Of a stretch of DNA of 64,000 nt, positions 15,263 to 24,589 are shown one piece after another (the first letter of the stretch is position 1; the number at the start of each line of letters is the position of its first letter). A program made the translations under genes and the position numbers. The stretch spans positions 1 through 64,000 of the forward strand of contig JAEZCO010000042.1 of NCBI GenBank assembly GCA_023433505.1. Reading direction: 5' to 3'. The notes beneath the pieces were generated by a model. It searched no databases and was not told where the DNA came from. It worked only from the letters and a program-made list of their open reading frames with translations. The stretch comes from Bacillota bacterium. Lineage in GTDB: Bacteria; Bacillota; Clostridia; Acetivibrionales; DTU013.

Positions 15263-17002
15263 CTATTTACCGCCGTACAGTTCCATTCTCGTCTGGATCA
15301 TCTTTGTAAATTCGGCCTCGGCCTTTTCAACACCGATGTCGGTCAGTTCCTTTTGGAACTTATCCCATGTGGCGTCAAATTCCGACGCTTTGGCCATCAC
15401 TGCCGCAGGAATCCTCTTATGGTAGAGGTCGCTGTATTTCTGCATGATCACCTTGTAGTCGCTGTCAGCCGCAAAATCCAGCTGCCATGCCACGCCATAC
15501 TTGCTCTTCGGAAGCTCCTCGGTCTTGGGATACAGATCCAGCTCCAGTTCGGCTCCATAGGCCTTCAATCCGTCTACCTGGGTCTTAGAGTAACCTGCCT
15601 TGATTTCCTCGCGGGTTTCGGTAGAATACATCTGACCTGTGGAATCTGTTACACCCCAGCCATAGAACGGCCATGGCCTTGCGCAATACAGGCCTATCCC
15701 TGTTTGCTTGATGAAGGCGGTGCTGTCATTATGTTTAAGGTCCAAAACCTCAGGAAGCAGAACTCTCTTGCCGTTTTCAACCTTGTAATGCTTTCCTTCA
15801 ATGCCCCAGTTGAATAGAATCTGCGCTTCCTCGGTGCACATCCAGTCAAGGAATTTGATGGCTCTTACCGGATCCTTGCAGCTTTTTGTTATGGCAACAC
15901 CCCAGTCGCCTCTGAAGCCCGCATCTCTTGTCACCAGGGATTTCGTGCTTGCATTCAGCTGTACAGGGAACATTGCATAGGTCCTGTCCTCCATACCCGC
16001 CTTTTTCAAAGCATTGGAGCCGTCGCCCACTTCCCATCCCGCGTCAATCAAGCCCAATACCCTTCCGGAGCCTATCTTTGCGATATACTGTTCATATTTC
16101 TGTACGAAGCTTTCCTTATCAAGGAGTCCAATATCATGCATGTGATTGAGCCATCGGAAATATTCCTTTACTTCCGGGGTCCTCATTGCAAGGACTGTCT
16201 TCCCCGTGCCGGGGTCCACATACCAGTCTCCGTCATCCGGTTTGCCAGTGGCAAGCATTGCAGGATTTCTTATGGAGATCATGAAACGCCAGTCGTCCGC
16301 CAGAAGGGACAGTCCGATGGCAGGCTTTCCGTTGATGGTGGGATTCTTTGCGATATAGGTTTTGATTGCCTCCTCAAACTGCTGAACCGTTTCAATCTTT
16401 GGATAGCCCTGGTCCTTAAGTATTGCCCACTGCAGCATGAAACCCGCCTCAGGAACGCTTATTTTCCCATCGATGCCAAAGGTTCCGAGATTGTATATGT
16501 TTTTGTCTTCCAGGCTGTAATGAAGCCTTGTAATATTGTCGCCGAACATTTTCTTGATGTTGGGGCCGTACTGGTCAACGAGCTCGTCAAGCTTGACGAA
16601 GGCGCCCTGTTTGACAAAGATATCCCTCTGGTGGGTGATATACATAAAGTCCGGATAACTTCCGCTGGCGGCTATGAGGGACACCTTCTGCGCGGCGTCG
16701 CCCACTGGATATTCGCATTTCAGCGTAACACCGGTCCGTTTGAGTATTTCCTGGGATATATCGCTCTGGAAATTGTCGTAGTATACATTCCCATCCTCAT
16801 CAAACAACGTGAAGGTTATAGGCGTAGTATCCATTGCAGGCGCGGTGGTGGAATCGGCAGAAGCTGACTGTGCCTGGGTGCCGCTGGTTTCAGCGGAAGC
16901 CGTACTGCCTGCTGTGGTGGAAGTGCCGTTAGAAGTACCGCAGCCGGCCATAACCGCTACCGCGAATAAAAAAGCGAGCAGGATGCATAGAAACTTTTTC
17001 AT
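15263..17002 (-). CDS. extracellular sugar-binding lipoprotein (LplA/YtcQ type)
   Basis: 579 residues. The lipoprotein signal ends in AVMAGC near residue 20, followed by an Ala/Ser/Thr-rich linker. The large solute-binding domain has features of the family-1 SBPs that pair with LplB/YtcP permeases: DFMYITHQRD, KFLDWMCTEEAQILFNWGIEG and GRVLGLIDAGW. It delivers oligosaccharides to the two permeases encoded upstream on the same strand. ATG 17002 follows AAAGGAGG by 8 bases; an upstream in-frame start near 17083 is not needed. It is separated from the permease genes by about 570 bases containing a duplicated hairpin repeat, so it may need its own promoter. Confidence 0.88.
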   Translation of the reverse strand: MKKFLCILLAFLFAVAVMAGCGTSNGTSTTAGSTASAETSGTQAQSASADSTTAPAMDTTPITFTLFDEDGNVYYDNFQSDISQEILKRTGVTLKCEYPVGDAAQKVSLIAASGSYPDFMYITHQRDIFVKQGAFVKLDELVDQYGPNIKKMFGDNITRLHYSLEDKNIYNLGTFGIDGKISVPEAGFMLQWAILKDQGYPKIETVQQFEEAIKTYIAKNPTINGKPAIGLSLLADDWRFMISIRNPAMLATGKPDDGDWYVDPGTGKTVLAMRTPEVKEYFRWLNHMHDIGLLDKESFVQKYEQYIAKIGSGRVLGLIDAGWEVGDGSNALKKAGMEDRTYAMFPVQLNASTKSLVTRDAGFRGDWGVAITKSCKDPVRAIKFLDWMCTEEAQILFNWGIEGKHYKVENGKRVLLPEVLDLKHNDSTAFIKQTGIGLYCARPWPFYGWGVTDSTGQMYSTETREEIKAGYSKTQVDGLKAYGAELELDLYPKTEELPKSKYGVAWQLDFAADSDYKVIMQKYSDLYHKRIPAAVMAKASEFDATWDKFQKELTDIGVEKAEAEFTKMIQTRMELYGGK

Positions 17003-17293
17003 GAAAATATCCTCCTTTAATTCATTTATTTCCCTAAAGCTCTCAATGGTGTCAAGAGCCATTCTCCCTGTCATCCTTCCCATAGACCCAGCTATGGACA
17101 GGATGTGCCATTACCCTAAAACTCCCAGCAAACCTGTGTCCCGGGGCATAAGTCTGCAGGACTGTATATAATATTCCTCTCCGACTATACAGCTTATGAG
17201 GTTTCAAGGTATCTAAACAAATAAACCTGGGAATAAGATTCTATACCGGCGGCTTCCTCACCTCCTTTAATTCCGTTCCACCAGGAAGCTTAC

Positions 17294-17552
17294 AATTTCT
17301 AATGGGTACACGCCCCCATACCTTTTCGCTACACTTCGTGCGCCACGCCTATACGTGGCGTTTGAACAACGTCTATTGCTAAGAAGAGGGGAACTGTAAC
17401 GTTGTTCAATTTCCAATGGGGGCATTCCCCCATACCCCCTCGCTGCAGGCGAAATGAATTCGCCCTTCGCTACACTTCGTGCGCCACGCCTATACGTGGC
17501 GCGTTTGAACAACGTCTATTGCTAAGAAGAGGGGGACTGTAACGTTGTTCAA
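17294..17552. repeat. two tandem copies of a hairpin-rich dispersed repeat
   Basis: Unit 1 spans about 17294-17409 and unit 2 about 17410-17552. Each carries an ATGGG...CCCAT hairpin (perfect ATGGGGG-CATT-CCCCCAT in unit 2), TTCGCTACACTTCGTGCG, the palindrome CGCCACG-CTATA-CGTGGCG, and an inverted pair GAACAACGT...ACGTTGTTC flanking CTATTGCTAAGAAGAGGG. Unit 2 has an extra CTCGCTGCAGGCGAAATGAA segment, as does the partial copy near 12426-12498. The element separates a permease gene from its SBP gene. An 81-residue open frame across it is a by-product of the repeat. Confidence 0.85.
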
Positions 17553-17568
17553 AGTATTCTCAATTGTT

Positions 17569-18450
17569 TCAGTTTTTTACAGCGCCGATCATCATGCCTT
17601 TCACAAAGTATTTTTGAAGGAAGGGGTAAACCACCAGTATGGGGACCGTTGCTATGATGGTTATTGTCATTCTTATGGATTCGGGTGAAACCTTCGGCGC
17701 ATTGTCCTTGTCAATATGGGTGATGGCGCCGTTCAAGGTCGTGTTCTGGAGAATTTTCATCAATTGGTACTGCAAGGTGGAGAACCATTGTCCCCCATCG
17801 GTGTAAATATACGTATCAAACCAGGAGTTCCACTGTCCCACGGCGCTGTACAGGGCAACGGTTGCAATAACAGGAGAACATAGAGGGAAAATGATCCGCG
17901 TAAATATGACAAAGTCATTTCCGCCGTCGATCATTACCGATTCCTGCAAGGTGGTGCCAAGGGACTCGATAAAGGTCCGGACGATGAGAATATAAAATAC
18001 GCCGACAAGTCCGGGCAGGATATAAACCAAAAAGTTATTATAAAGATGCAGCGATTTTACCAGCAGGTAATTGGGGACCATTCCTCCGTCAATATACATG
18101 GTGATAAGGAAGAGCACGGTGATTACCTTTCTTCCGGAGAAATCCTTCCGGCTCAGCACATATGCCAGCATCGTCACCGATATCACACATGTACAGGAAC
18201 CCGCTACAGTGCGGATTACGGAGACTACAAAGGAATTTGCAAGATCGGGATATTTAAACACTTCAAAGTAATTTCTCAAGGTAAATTCCCTGGGCCAGAG
18301 GTATATCCCTCCTCTTGCGGCATCAACAGCGTCATTGAGCGAAATGGCAAGGACGTTGATGAAAGGATAGAGGGTTGTTATACCCGCCGCCAGCAGCACG
18401 ACAGTAAGGAATATATCAAACAGGGTGTCCGTGGAATTGGATTTTCTCAT
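17569..18450 (-). CDS. sugar ABC transporter permease (LplC/YtcP type)
   Basis: 293 residues with six predicted membrane helices. Near residue 180-200 the EAA-loop equivalent MIDGGNDFVIFTRIIFPLCSP couples to the ATPase, and the C-terminus YFVKGMMIGAVKN is the signature ending of this CUT1 permease group. GGAG lies 8 bases before ATG 18450. It is 20 bases downstream of the LplB-type permease and forms the heterodimeric channel with it. No ATPase gene is nearby; these systems usually share one MsmK-like ATPase encoded elsewhere. Confidence 0.92.
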   Translation of the reverse strand: MRKSNSTDTLFDIFLTVVLLAAGITTLYPFINVLAISLNDAVDAARGGIYLWPREFTLRNYFEVFKYPDLANSFVVSVIRTVAGSCTCVISVTMLAYVLSRKDFSGRKVITVLFLITMYIDGGMVPNYLLVKSLHLYNNFLVYILPGLVGVFYILIVRTFIESLGTTLQESVMIDGGNDFVIFTRIIFPLCSPVIATVALYSAVGQWNSWFDTYIYTDGGQWFSTLQYQLMKILQNTTLNGAITHIDKDNAPKVSPESIRMTITIIATVPILVVYPFLQKYFVKGMMIGAVKN

Positions 18451-18470
18451 ATTGTTTTCTCCTTCCCGGC

Positions 18471-19433
18471 TTATATCAGGCCGCCTTCACTGTATTTCCG
18501 CGCCACTTTGTTTGCCGCAAACAAAAGGATGATGCTGACAACCGATTGGAAAATCCCAACGGCGGTCCCATAGGAATACCTTCCCATTCCAATGCCGTAT
18601 TGAAGTACATAAAGAGAGATGACCTGCGAATAGTCCTGAACCAGGCTGTTTCCCATGAGGAATTGCTTCTCGAAGCCGTTGCCCACCAGCCAGCCGATGC
18701 ACATGACAAGCATTACAATAATGACAGGTAAAATGGAGGGCAAGGTAATATGCCAGATTTTCCGGAACCTTCCGGCGCCATCTGCAATTGCCGCCTCATA
18801 TATCTCTGGATTTATTCCTGCAATTGCCGCCAAATATATAATTGAATTCCAGCCTGTTTCCTTCCAGGTTTCCACAATGGTAACAATGGGCCAGAAAAGC
18901 TTTTCATTGGCTAGAAACTGCACGGGCTCTTTTAAAACGCCAAGGTGGACCAGCAGATCATTTACGACGCCTCCGTCGGTGGAAAGCAATTTTGAAAACA
19001 TTCCTGCAATAATTACCCATGAAACGAAATGGGGCAGATAGGAGATGGTCTGGATTGTCCGTTTAAACAGCGCATTGCGCACCTCATTGAGCAAAAGGGC
19101 CAGGAGAATGGCAAAAATAAAGTTTGCGACGAGGCTTAATACGCTCATTGCAAGGGTGTTTCTCAGAACCCGGTAAAACTGCTCATCCTGGAACATGGCT
19201 TGAAAATGCTTCAGTCCCACCCACTTTTGTGAAAATATCCCCTTCATCGGAAAGTATTCCTGGAAAGCCATGGTCCAGCCCCATATGGGGATGTATTTGA
19301 ATATCACAAGCCAGATCACGAAAGGGATAGACATAAAATACAGGTAGCGTTCCTTATAGAATCTTTTGAAAACAATTCCCTTTTCTTTTTTTACCGCTGT
19401 GAAAGGAATTTGCTTTTCAATATTTATTCCCAT
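18471..19433 (-). CDS. sugar ABC transporter permease (LplB/YteP type)
   Basis: 320 residues with six predicted helices, a cytoplasmic N-terminal extension and the EAA-type loop EAAIADGAGRFRKIWHITLP. The N-terminal pattern YLMSIP/YIPIWGWTMAFQEYFP and the C-terminal KYSEGGLI are usual for the LplB family. GGAGG precedes ATG 19433 by 7 bases. It is the first permease gene after the response regulator, with a 150-base gap that may hold the regulated promoter. The substrate is probably an oligosaccharide from pectin or another plant polymer, inferred from neighbours. Confidence 0.92.
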   Translation of the reverse strand: MGINIEKQIPFTAVKKEKGIVFKRFYKERYLYFMSIPFVIWLVIFKYIPIWGWTMAFQEYFPMKGIFSQKWVGLKHFQAMFQDEQFYRVLRNTLAMSVLSLVANFIFAILLALLLNEVRNALFKRTIQTISYLPHFVSWVIIAGMFSKLLSTDGGVVNDLLVHLGVLKEPVQFLANEKLFWPIVTIVETWKETGWNSIIYLAAIAGINPEIYEAAIADGAGRFRKIWHITLPSILPVIIVMLVMCIGWLVGNGFEKQFLMGNSLVQDYSQVISLYVLQYGIGMGRYSYGTAVGIFQSVVSIILLFAANKVARKYSEGGLI

Positions 19434-19585
19434 ACGAGATCCTCCAGTTATTTCACGGTGTTGTAAAAATTGAGATTCCGGTATATTATCGGGTCGGGCC
19501 TAATAAGTTCCTCTATACTGATATCATAGCATACCGGCATTTTTATAGTAACTGAAAAAATCTAAGCTGTTATACCCCACAAATA

Positions 19586-21112
19586 TTATTTTTCACCTTT
19601 GTACTCCGAAGGAGATACCCCCGTATACTTTTTGAATTTGCCGCTGAAGTAATCAAGGCTGTGGTAACCGATCCTCTCCGCCACCTGATATACCTTCAAG
19701 CCTGACTTCAGCAGCAGCTTTGCGTTTTCTATCCTCACCTGCTCCAGGTAATTGTTGAAATACATGCCGGTATGATTTTTAAAAAGCTGTCCCAGATAGA
19801 TGCTGTTATAGCCGAAGATCTGGGCAAGGCTTTCGATCTTGATATCCTCGCAGTAGTTCCTGTTGATGTAGTCCATGATTTTCTTCATGGGGATGTCCGG
19901 GGTGTTCCTTGCCAGTTCGTCGGATAAGGCGGATAGCCGCCCGTGCATGTATTGCTTGAGGTCGTCAATATTTTTCCTGCTGGATATTTCGTTATTCAGC
20001 CTCAGGCTTTTCAGGCTTTCATAATTCACTATGAGCTTATTGATAATCTCAAAATAAATGCTGATGAAATTGCTCTTGATGGCGGCTTCATCATAATTTT
20101 TAGCCAGAAAGGCATTACTCAGCTCGGTAAGGAGCTTGCCTATGCTGTCCTTGTTGTTGATGTCCACAGCCATGTACAGTCTTCCGGCGATATCGTCAAG
20201 ATTGGCGTTCTTTGCTTTGAAATCCAGTCCCGCCATGATGTCCCTTTTATAGCCCACAATTTTCCGGGAGCCCCAGATAAACTTATTCTTGATCAGGTTG
20301 AAGGCCCTTTCGTACGATAGGGATATTTCATCCGTCTGACCGGTCAAGGAACCCACTGCGATAACAAAGTCGGCCCCCAGACGCTCCTCCAGGAGCTTGC
20401 GGAGATACTCGAGAGGTTTGACGTTTTCATCAAAGGAAACGTCCTTCAGAAGAATCCCCGGTATTCCGTCCATGTCGAAGACATACCCGTAATTATTACC
20501 GGCGGCAAACTCCGCCAGCTCGTTTTTCAGCCTGCTTTTCAGGCTTCTTTCCAGCGCGGTCCCTTCAGTGGAGTCCACCAGCATTACCTGGTAGGATTTC
20601 CAGGGCAACTTAAGCCGGTAAATCTGGTTGGCTTTTTCAATAACGCCGCTGCCGAACTGTCCGCTGACAAGGCTGAGAATGATATTGTCCGTAGCTGCAG
20701 CCATGCTGTCGTTGAAATACCCTTCAAGCTTTCTTTCCTGCTCAATGGACTCGCGTATTTGGGTAACCTGAAGCGTGAGCTCATCTTCGTCAATAGGCTT
20801 GAGCAGATAGGATTCCACGCCGAGGGCAATGGACTGCTTTGCATACTGGAATTCCGAATAGCCGGTAAGAATGATGATCCTGCACGCATGCCCTCTCTCT
20901 TTGAATTCGCGGATCATCTGCAGCCCATCCATTCCCGGCATCCGTATGTCGGTGATGATAAGCTCCGGCTTTAAAAGCTCAACCTTTTCCAGGGCTTCGA
21001 TTCCGTTTGTGGCTTCTCCGCAAATTTCGAAGCCCAGGCTATCCCAATCGACGGCATCCTTGAGGCCGTCGCGTACATTTTCCTCATCATCTGCAATCAG
21101 CAGCTTGAGCAA
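19586..21112 (-). CDS. YesN-type response regulator with AraC DNA-binding domain
   Basis: 508 residues. The receiver domain has the acidic pair DDE at 8-10, the phospho-acceptor Asp55 in LIITDIRMPGMDG and the Lys in LLKPIDED. A middle region of about 250 residues is poorly conserved. The C-terminal ~100 residues hold two AraC-type helix-turn-helix motifs (IKIESLAQIFGYNSIYLGQL and VYQVAERIGYHSLDYFSGKF). Its start overlaps the kinase gene by 16 bases. Such pairs sense extracellular sugar and activate the neighbouring transporter and hydrolase genes. Confidence 0.93.
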   Translation of the reverse strand: MLKLLIADDEENVRDGLKDAVDWDSLGFEICGEATNGIEALEKVELLKPELIITDIRMPGMDGLQMIREFKERGHACRIIILTGYSEFQYAKQSIALGVESYLLKPIDEDELTLQVTQIRESIEQERKLEGYFNDSMAAATDNIILSLVSGQFGSGVIEKANQIYRLKLPWKSYQVMLVDSTEGTALERSLKSRLKNELAEFAAGNNYGYVFDMDGIPGILLKDVSFDENVKPLEYLRKLLEERLGADFVIAVGSLTGQTDEISLSYERAFNLIKNKFIWGSRKIVGYKRDIMAGLDFKAKNANLDDIAGRLYMAVDINNKDSIGKLLTELSNAFLAKNYDEAAIKSNFISIYFEIINKLIVNYESLKSLRLNNEISSRKNIDDLKQYMHGRLSALSDELARNTPDIPMKKIMDYINRNYCEDIKIESLAQIFGYNSIYLGQLFKNHTGMYFNNYLEQVRIENAKLLLKSGLKVYQVAERIGYHSLDYFSGKFKKYTGVSPSEYKGEK

Positions 21113-22926
21113 AAGGAATCACTCCTTCCGGGCAACAATATATTGATGGCAGTCCCGCCGTTGGGGGTACTTGTAATTTCAAGTCCGTATCGCTCGCCGT
21201 AATGGAGCTTTATTCTCTGGTAAACATTTCTTAAGCCTACCCTTCGGTTGGGATCATATTCCTGCTCCTCAAGGGATTTCAAAACCGTTTTCATCCTGTT
21301 TTCGTCCATCCCCGTCCCATTGTCCGCCACCAGGATCCTTAGCATGTCCCCGGCACGGCTCACCTCCACCTGGATACTGCCGCTTCCCACCTTGCTTTCC
21401 AGGCCGTGCACCACAGCATTCTCAACAATGGGCTGGATAATAAAAGGCATGATCCTGTAATCCTGGATGTCCTCGCAAATATTGATCTCATAATCGATTT
21501 TATCCTTGAATCTGTATTTTTGTATCTCCAGATAGCTTTTTACGATATCCAGTTCTTTTACCAGCAAAATCGACTCGCTTTCGATTTCAAGGTTGCTGCG
21601 CAGCATCTTGCCCAGCTGTTTGACGATCTGAACGATCTCGGCCGCACCGATGCGGTTGGCCTTGGACCGGACGGTTTCAAGGACGTTGAATAAAAAATGG
21701 GGGTTGATCTGGTTTGCCAGCATCCGCAGCTTTATCTCCTTCTGCTGCAAAGCCAGCTGCTGCTTCTGCAGATTTACCTCATATACCTCATGCATCAGGG
21801 CTTTGATGCTTCGTGTCATGAATTGAAGATCCTTTGACAACTGACCGATTTCATCCTTGCCCACCACGGAAATAGGGACGTCAAAATTTCCGGAGGTGAC
21901 GATATGGATATCTTTGCCCAGTTGCTTGACTCTTTTGCTTAGCAGGTTGGAAAACAATACGACCAGCACCAGCGACAGCAATATGCTGCCGGCCATTATG
22001 GAAGAGCCGAGATAGACGGTGCTTTTCACCCTGGACATGATGGTGCTGGTTTCAAAGATGGAGATCACCTCCAGGGTACTGTCGCTGTAGTCCGGCGAAA
22101 AAGAGCTGATGATGGCTGTCGATGGCTTTCCCTTGTAAATCATATTGTCCTTAAGCAAAAGATGGCTTTCCTCCTCCGACTCAACCTTGTCCAGATAGCT
22201 GTCAAGCTTCAGAACCGATATGTCCTTTCCGATCAATGCCTTCTCTTTGGTAGCTACGATTTTATGTTCATCGTCCACAAGGAAGGTCTCAAATTGCTGG
22301 TCGGACAAAAAAGAATCGAAAAAGTCCTGGTTGATATCGATAACCAGCACTCCCAGCGGCTTCATGCCGGAATCTCTTATAAGGCGGGTCATGCTGAGAT
22401 AGTATTTGTTTTTCTGTTCATTGAGGCAGTAATTCCAGTAGATCCTCCCATTGCCGGCCAGGGCTTTCTGGAACCAGGAAAAATTCAGGGTCTCCTTCTC
22501 AATGGGGATGAATCTGCTGTTGTTCAGCAGGGTATCGTTATAGGAATACAGCCGGATATCGCCGATTTCATTGGAATTAAGTCCCAGATAGATGTCCAGC
22601 TCCGGATTGCTCATATAATCGACAAAGACATCATAATCCGTTTCGTACTGTTTGGTCAGCATATCCATCAGATTCGGCGTCATATAGATTTTATCCGATA
22701 CCTCCGTAGCAAGCTGGCAAACCTCCGACATCCTCTTTACGGTCCGTTCAACATCCGCCCTTGAACTGGCGGCCGCCTGCTCAAGGGACATATTCCTCAT
22801 CCCGCCGGTAAGTATCATTCCTACCAGCAGGACCGGCAGCAGCACCACAAGAATGTATGATATCAACAGCTTTTTTTTCATACTGACATCGTTCAGCTTT
22901 GAAATCAAATCCCTGATTTTCCTCAT
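21097..22926 (-). CDS. YesM-type sensor histidine kinase
   Basis: 609 residues. Two membrane helices (about 19-40 and 308-330) flank a ~265-residue extracellular sensor domain, followed by a HAMP linker, the His_kinase motif QINPHFLFN with the phospho-accepting histidine, and an HATPase domain with QPIVENAVVHG and DNGTGM. The lack of a classical DHp four-helix H-box and the PHFLFN signature place it in the LytS/YesM class. It phosphorylates the response regulator encoded downstream with a 16-base overlap and is predicted to read sugar availability outside the cell. Confidence 0.93.
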   Translation of the reverse strand: MRKIRDLISKLNDVSMKKKLLISYILVVLLPVLLVGMILTGGMRNMSLEQAAASSRADVERTVKRMSEVCQLATEVSDKIYMTPNLMDMLTKQYETDYDVFVDYMSNPELDIYLGLNSNEIGDIRLYSYNDTLLNNSRFIPIEKETLNFSWFQKALAGNGRIYWNYCLNEQKNKYYLSMTRLIRDSGMKPLGVLVIDINQDFFDSFLSDQQFETFLVDDEHKIVATKEKALIGKDISVLKLDSYLDKVESEEESHLLLKDNMIYKGKPSTAIISSFSPDYSDSTLEVISIFETSTIMSRVKSTVYLGSSIMAGSILLSLVLVVLFSNLLSKRVKQLGKDIHIVTSGNFDVPISVVGKDEIGQLSKDLQFMTRSIKALMHEVYEVNLQKQQLALQQKEIKLRMLANQINPHFLFNVLETVRSKANRIGAAEIVQIVKQLGKMLRSNLEIESESILLVKELDIVKSYLEIQKYRFKDKIDYEINICEDIQDYRIMPFIIQPIVENAVVHGLESKVGSGSIQVEVSRAGDMLRILVADNGTGMDENRMKTVLKSLEEQEYDPNRRVGLRNVYQRIKLHYGERYGLEITSTPNGGTAINILLPGRSDSFCSSC

Positions 22927-23053
22927 AATTCCCCCGCCGTTTAATTTAAGACGTTGTTTACTATTTTGAAGCGCCGAGAAATTCTCTTCCGTTTTGCAGT
23001 TGCAGACTGCCTATAGTAGTATATCACAATACCAGCCGCTTTTCCATTTTGCC

Positions 23054-24421
23054 CTATCCTTCTTGGGCTCCGGCGCTGGAGATTACCAGTACCCAGTCCT
23101 TTACCCCTTCCCCGCCGGGAACGCTGAAAGTCTGTGCGCCGCTATTGGGATATACGCCTGCCTCTGAAAATTCCCCATTTTCAGTATTATACCACAAGGC
23201 TTTTACATTTTTACCGGCGATGCTGCTTAAATGAATACTTACCGGGTTTCCCAGGGGCAGGTATATGATTGCAAAGCTTCCGTCTTCAGCTTTTGCCGCT
23301 TGAATATGCTCTTCACCCTCGCCTTGCGCTGAAGCAAGGATAGAAGTGTCAGGGACCAGCTGATACCAGGGATACTGCTCAAACAGCCTGCGCATAATGC
23401 CCATGGAATACGCGCCTTCATAGTCCATGGCTATGTGCCAATCCTCTGTCCCTCTCCACATGGGATAGCTGAAGGTATAATCAGGGGCAAGTGTTTCGGA
23501 ATTGAACTCCCAGACTCCGCAGCAGCCGTATCCATGGCCCGCGGCGCCGGAAAGCATTGCCCAGTAGGCTCCTTCGCGGACTCTGTGGGCGTCGGTACGG
23601 CGGTCGGATTTATATTTCACGTCCCGGCTGTTTTCATAGCTGGGCTCCATGTCGATGGTGGGCTTGACAGGGACGAGACGGTAATCTCCCGCTACATATT
23701 TGTAATTGGGTACCGCCCACCCATGTCCCGATTGAATCGTATTATAATCAAGCCAGGGGTCTTTATGAAACCAAAAGGATGAAGAGGGCGTTTCCGGGTC
23801 GCCGGGACCGTGATAGGAAATGAGCTGGCCTTCCCCAAAGCCTTCCCGGAGGCCGTCTGCCATTGCCCGCCAGATATCCTCGCTGCCTTTCGGGTCCCTG
23901 TCTCCCCCGAAGAACCAGAGGACAGGTTTGTCCTTGTAACGGCCGCCCAGAAATTTTCCGTAGGTAAAAGCATTCTCCGCCGTAAACACCGATTCATTGT
24001 TTGCAAATACTTCTCCCTCTTTGTTGTCGCGCCTTACATGCTCTCCGAAAGTGGTGACAAGGCCCATGAACAGCCCTGCCGCCTCTGCCCGGTTTACAAT
24101 GTAGTCCACATTTTCAAAAAAAGCTTCATTGGGCTGTGCCGGGTCATGATCGATCAGGGGTACTTCGCCATAGATGTTTCTTACGTTCAGCCCCCTCAGC
24201 ACATAGGCCAGAATAACGGTAAAACCTTTTGACGCACGGTTTCTCAGATACTCCTCCGCTTCCGCATGGTTCAACTGCTTGAACAATCGCCAGGCCGTAT
24301 CGCCCAAAAAAAAGAAAGGCTCTCCAAGCTGATCCACGAAGTACCTTCCATTGGGACTGATTTTCAATTTTCTGTCCTTTACCCGTCGGCTTCCTCCATA
24401 CACAAAATCACTGTTTTTCAT
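23054..24421 (-). CDS. DUF4038 glycoside hydrolase (apiosidase-like, GH140-type)
   Basis: 455 residues with no signal peptide. The N-terminus NGRYFVDQLGEPFFFLGDTAW is the hallmark of DUF4038; it continues as a TIM-barrel with EEYLRNRASKGFTVI, PVLWFFGGDRDP, PTIDMEPSYE and GAAGHGYGCCGVWEF. The C-terminal ~90 residues (VSIHLSSIAGKNVKALWYN) resemble the small beta domain often attached to this family. Characterised relatives release apiose from rhamnogalacturonan-II, so this supports pectin as the locus substrate. AAGGGG and AGG precede ATG 24421. Being intracellular, it would act on imported oligosaccharides. Confidence 0.82.
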   Translation of the reverse strand: MKNSDFVYGGSRRVKDRKLKISPNGRYFVDQLGEPFFFLGDTAWRLFKQLNHAEAEEYLRNRASKGFTVILAYVLRGLNVRNIYGEVPLIDHDPAQPNEAFFENVDYIVNRAEAAGLFMGLVTTFGEHVRRDNKEGEVFANNESVFTAENAFTYGKFLGGRYKDKPVLWFFGGDRDPKGSEDIWRAMADGLREGFGEGQLISYHGPGDPETPSSSFWFHKDPWLDYNTIQSGHGWAVPNYKYVAGDYRLVPVKPTIDMEPSYENSRDVKYKSDRRTDAHRVREGAYWAMLSGAAGHGYGCCGVWEFNSETLAPDYTFSYPMWRGTEDWHIAMDYEGAYSMGIMRRLFEQYPWYQLVPDTSILASAQGEGEEHIQAAKAEDGSFAIIYLPLGNPVSIHLSSIAGKNVKALWYNTENGEFSEAGVYPNSGAQTFSVPGGEGVKDWVLVISSAGAQEG

Positions 24422-24589
24422 CCTATTCCCCTTTTCTAAAAATAGATGATGAATCATTATCTTTGATAATTCCAGTTTATTCTACTGTACGGGAAAGTAA
24501 TACCCCGAAAATCTAACTTGAAATACCTTAGTTTCCTTACAATTTTCAGAACCGCCTGCCGCTTTCATTATTGCTGCTTTTCCAATTTA

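Noticed and set aside
17267..17512. 81-codon frame on the minus strand with repeated TYRRGARSVAK
   Set aside because: The repeated peptide arises only because the DNA repeat is duplicated; it has no family similarity or good start.
17294..17552. CRISPR array
   Set aside because: Only two long units with internal hairpins, no unique spacers of regular length and no cas genes.
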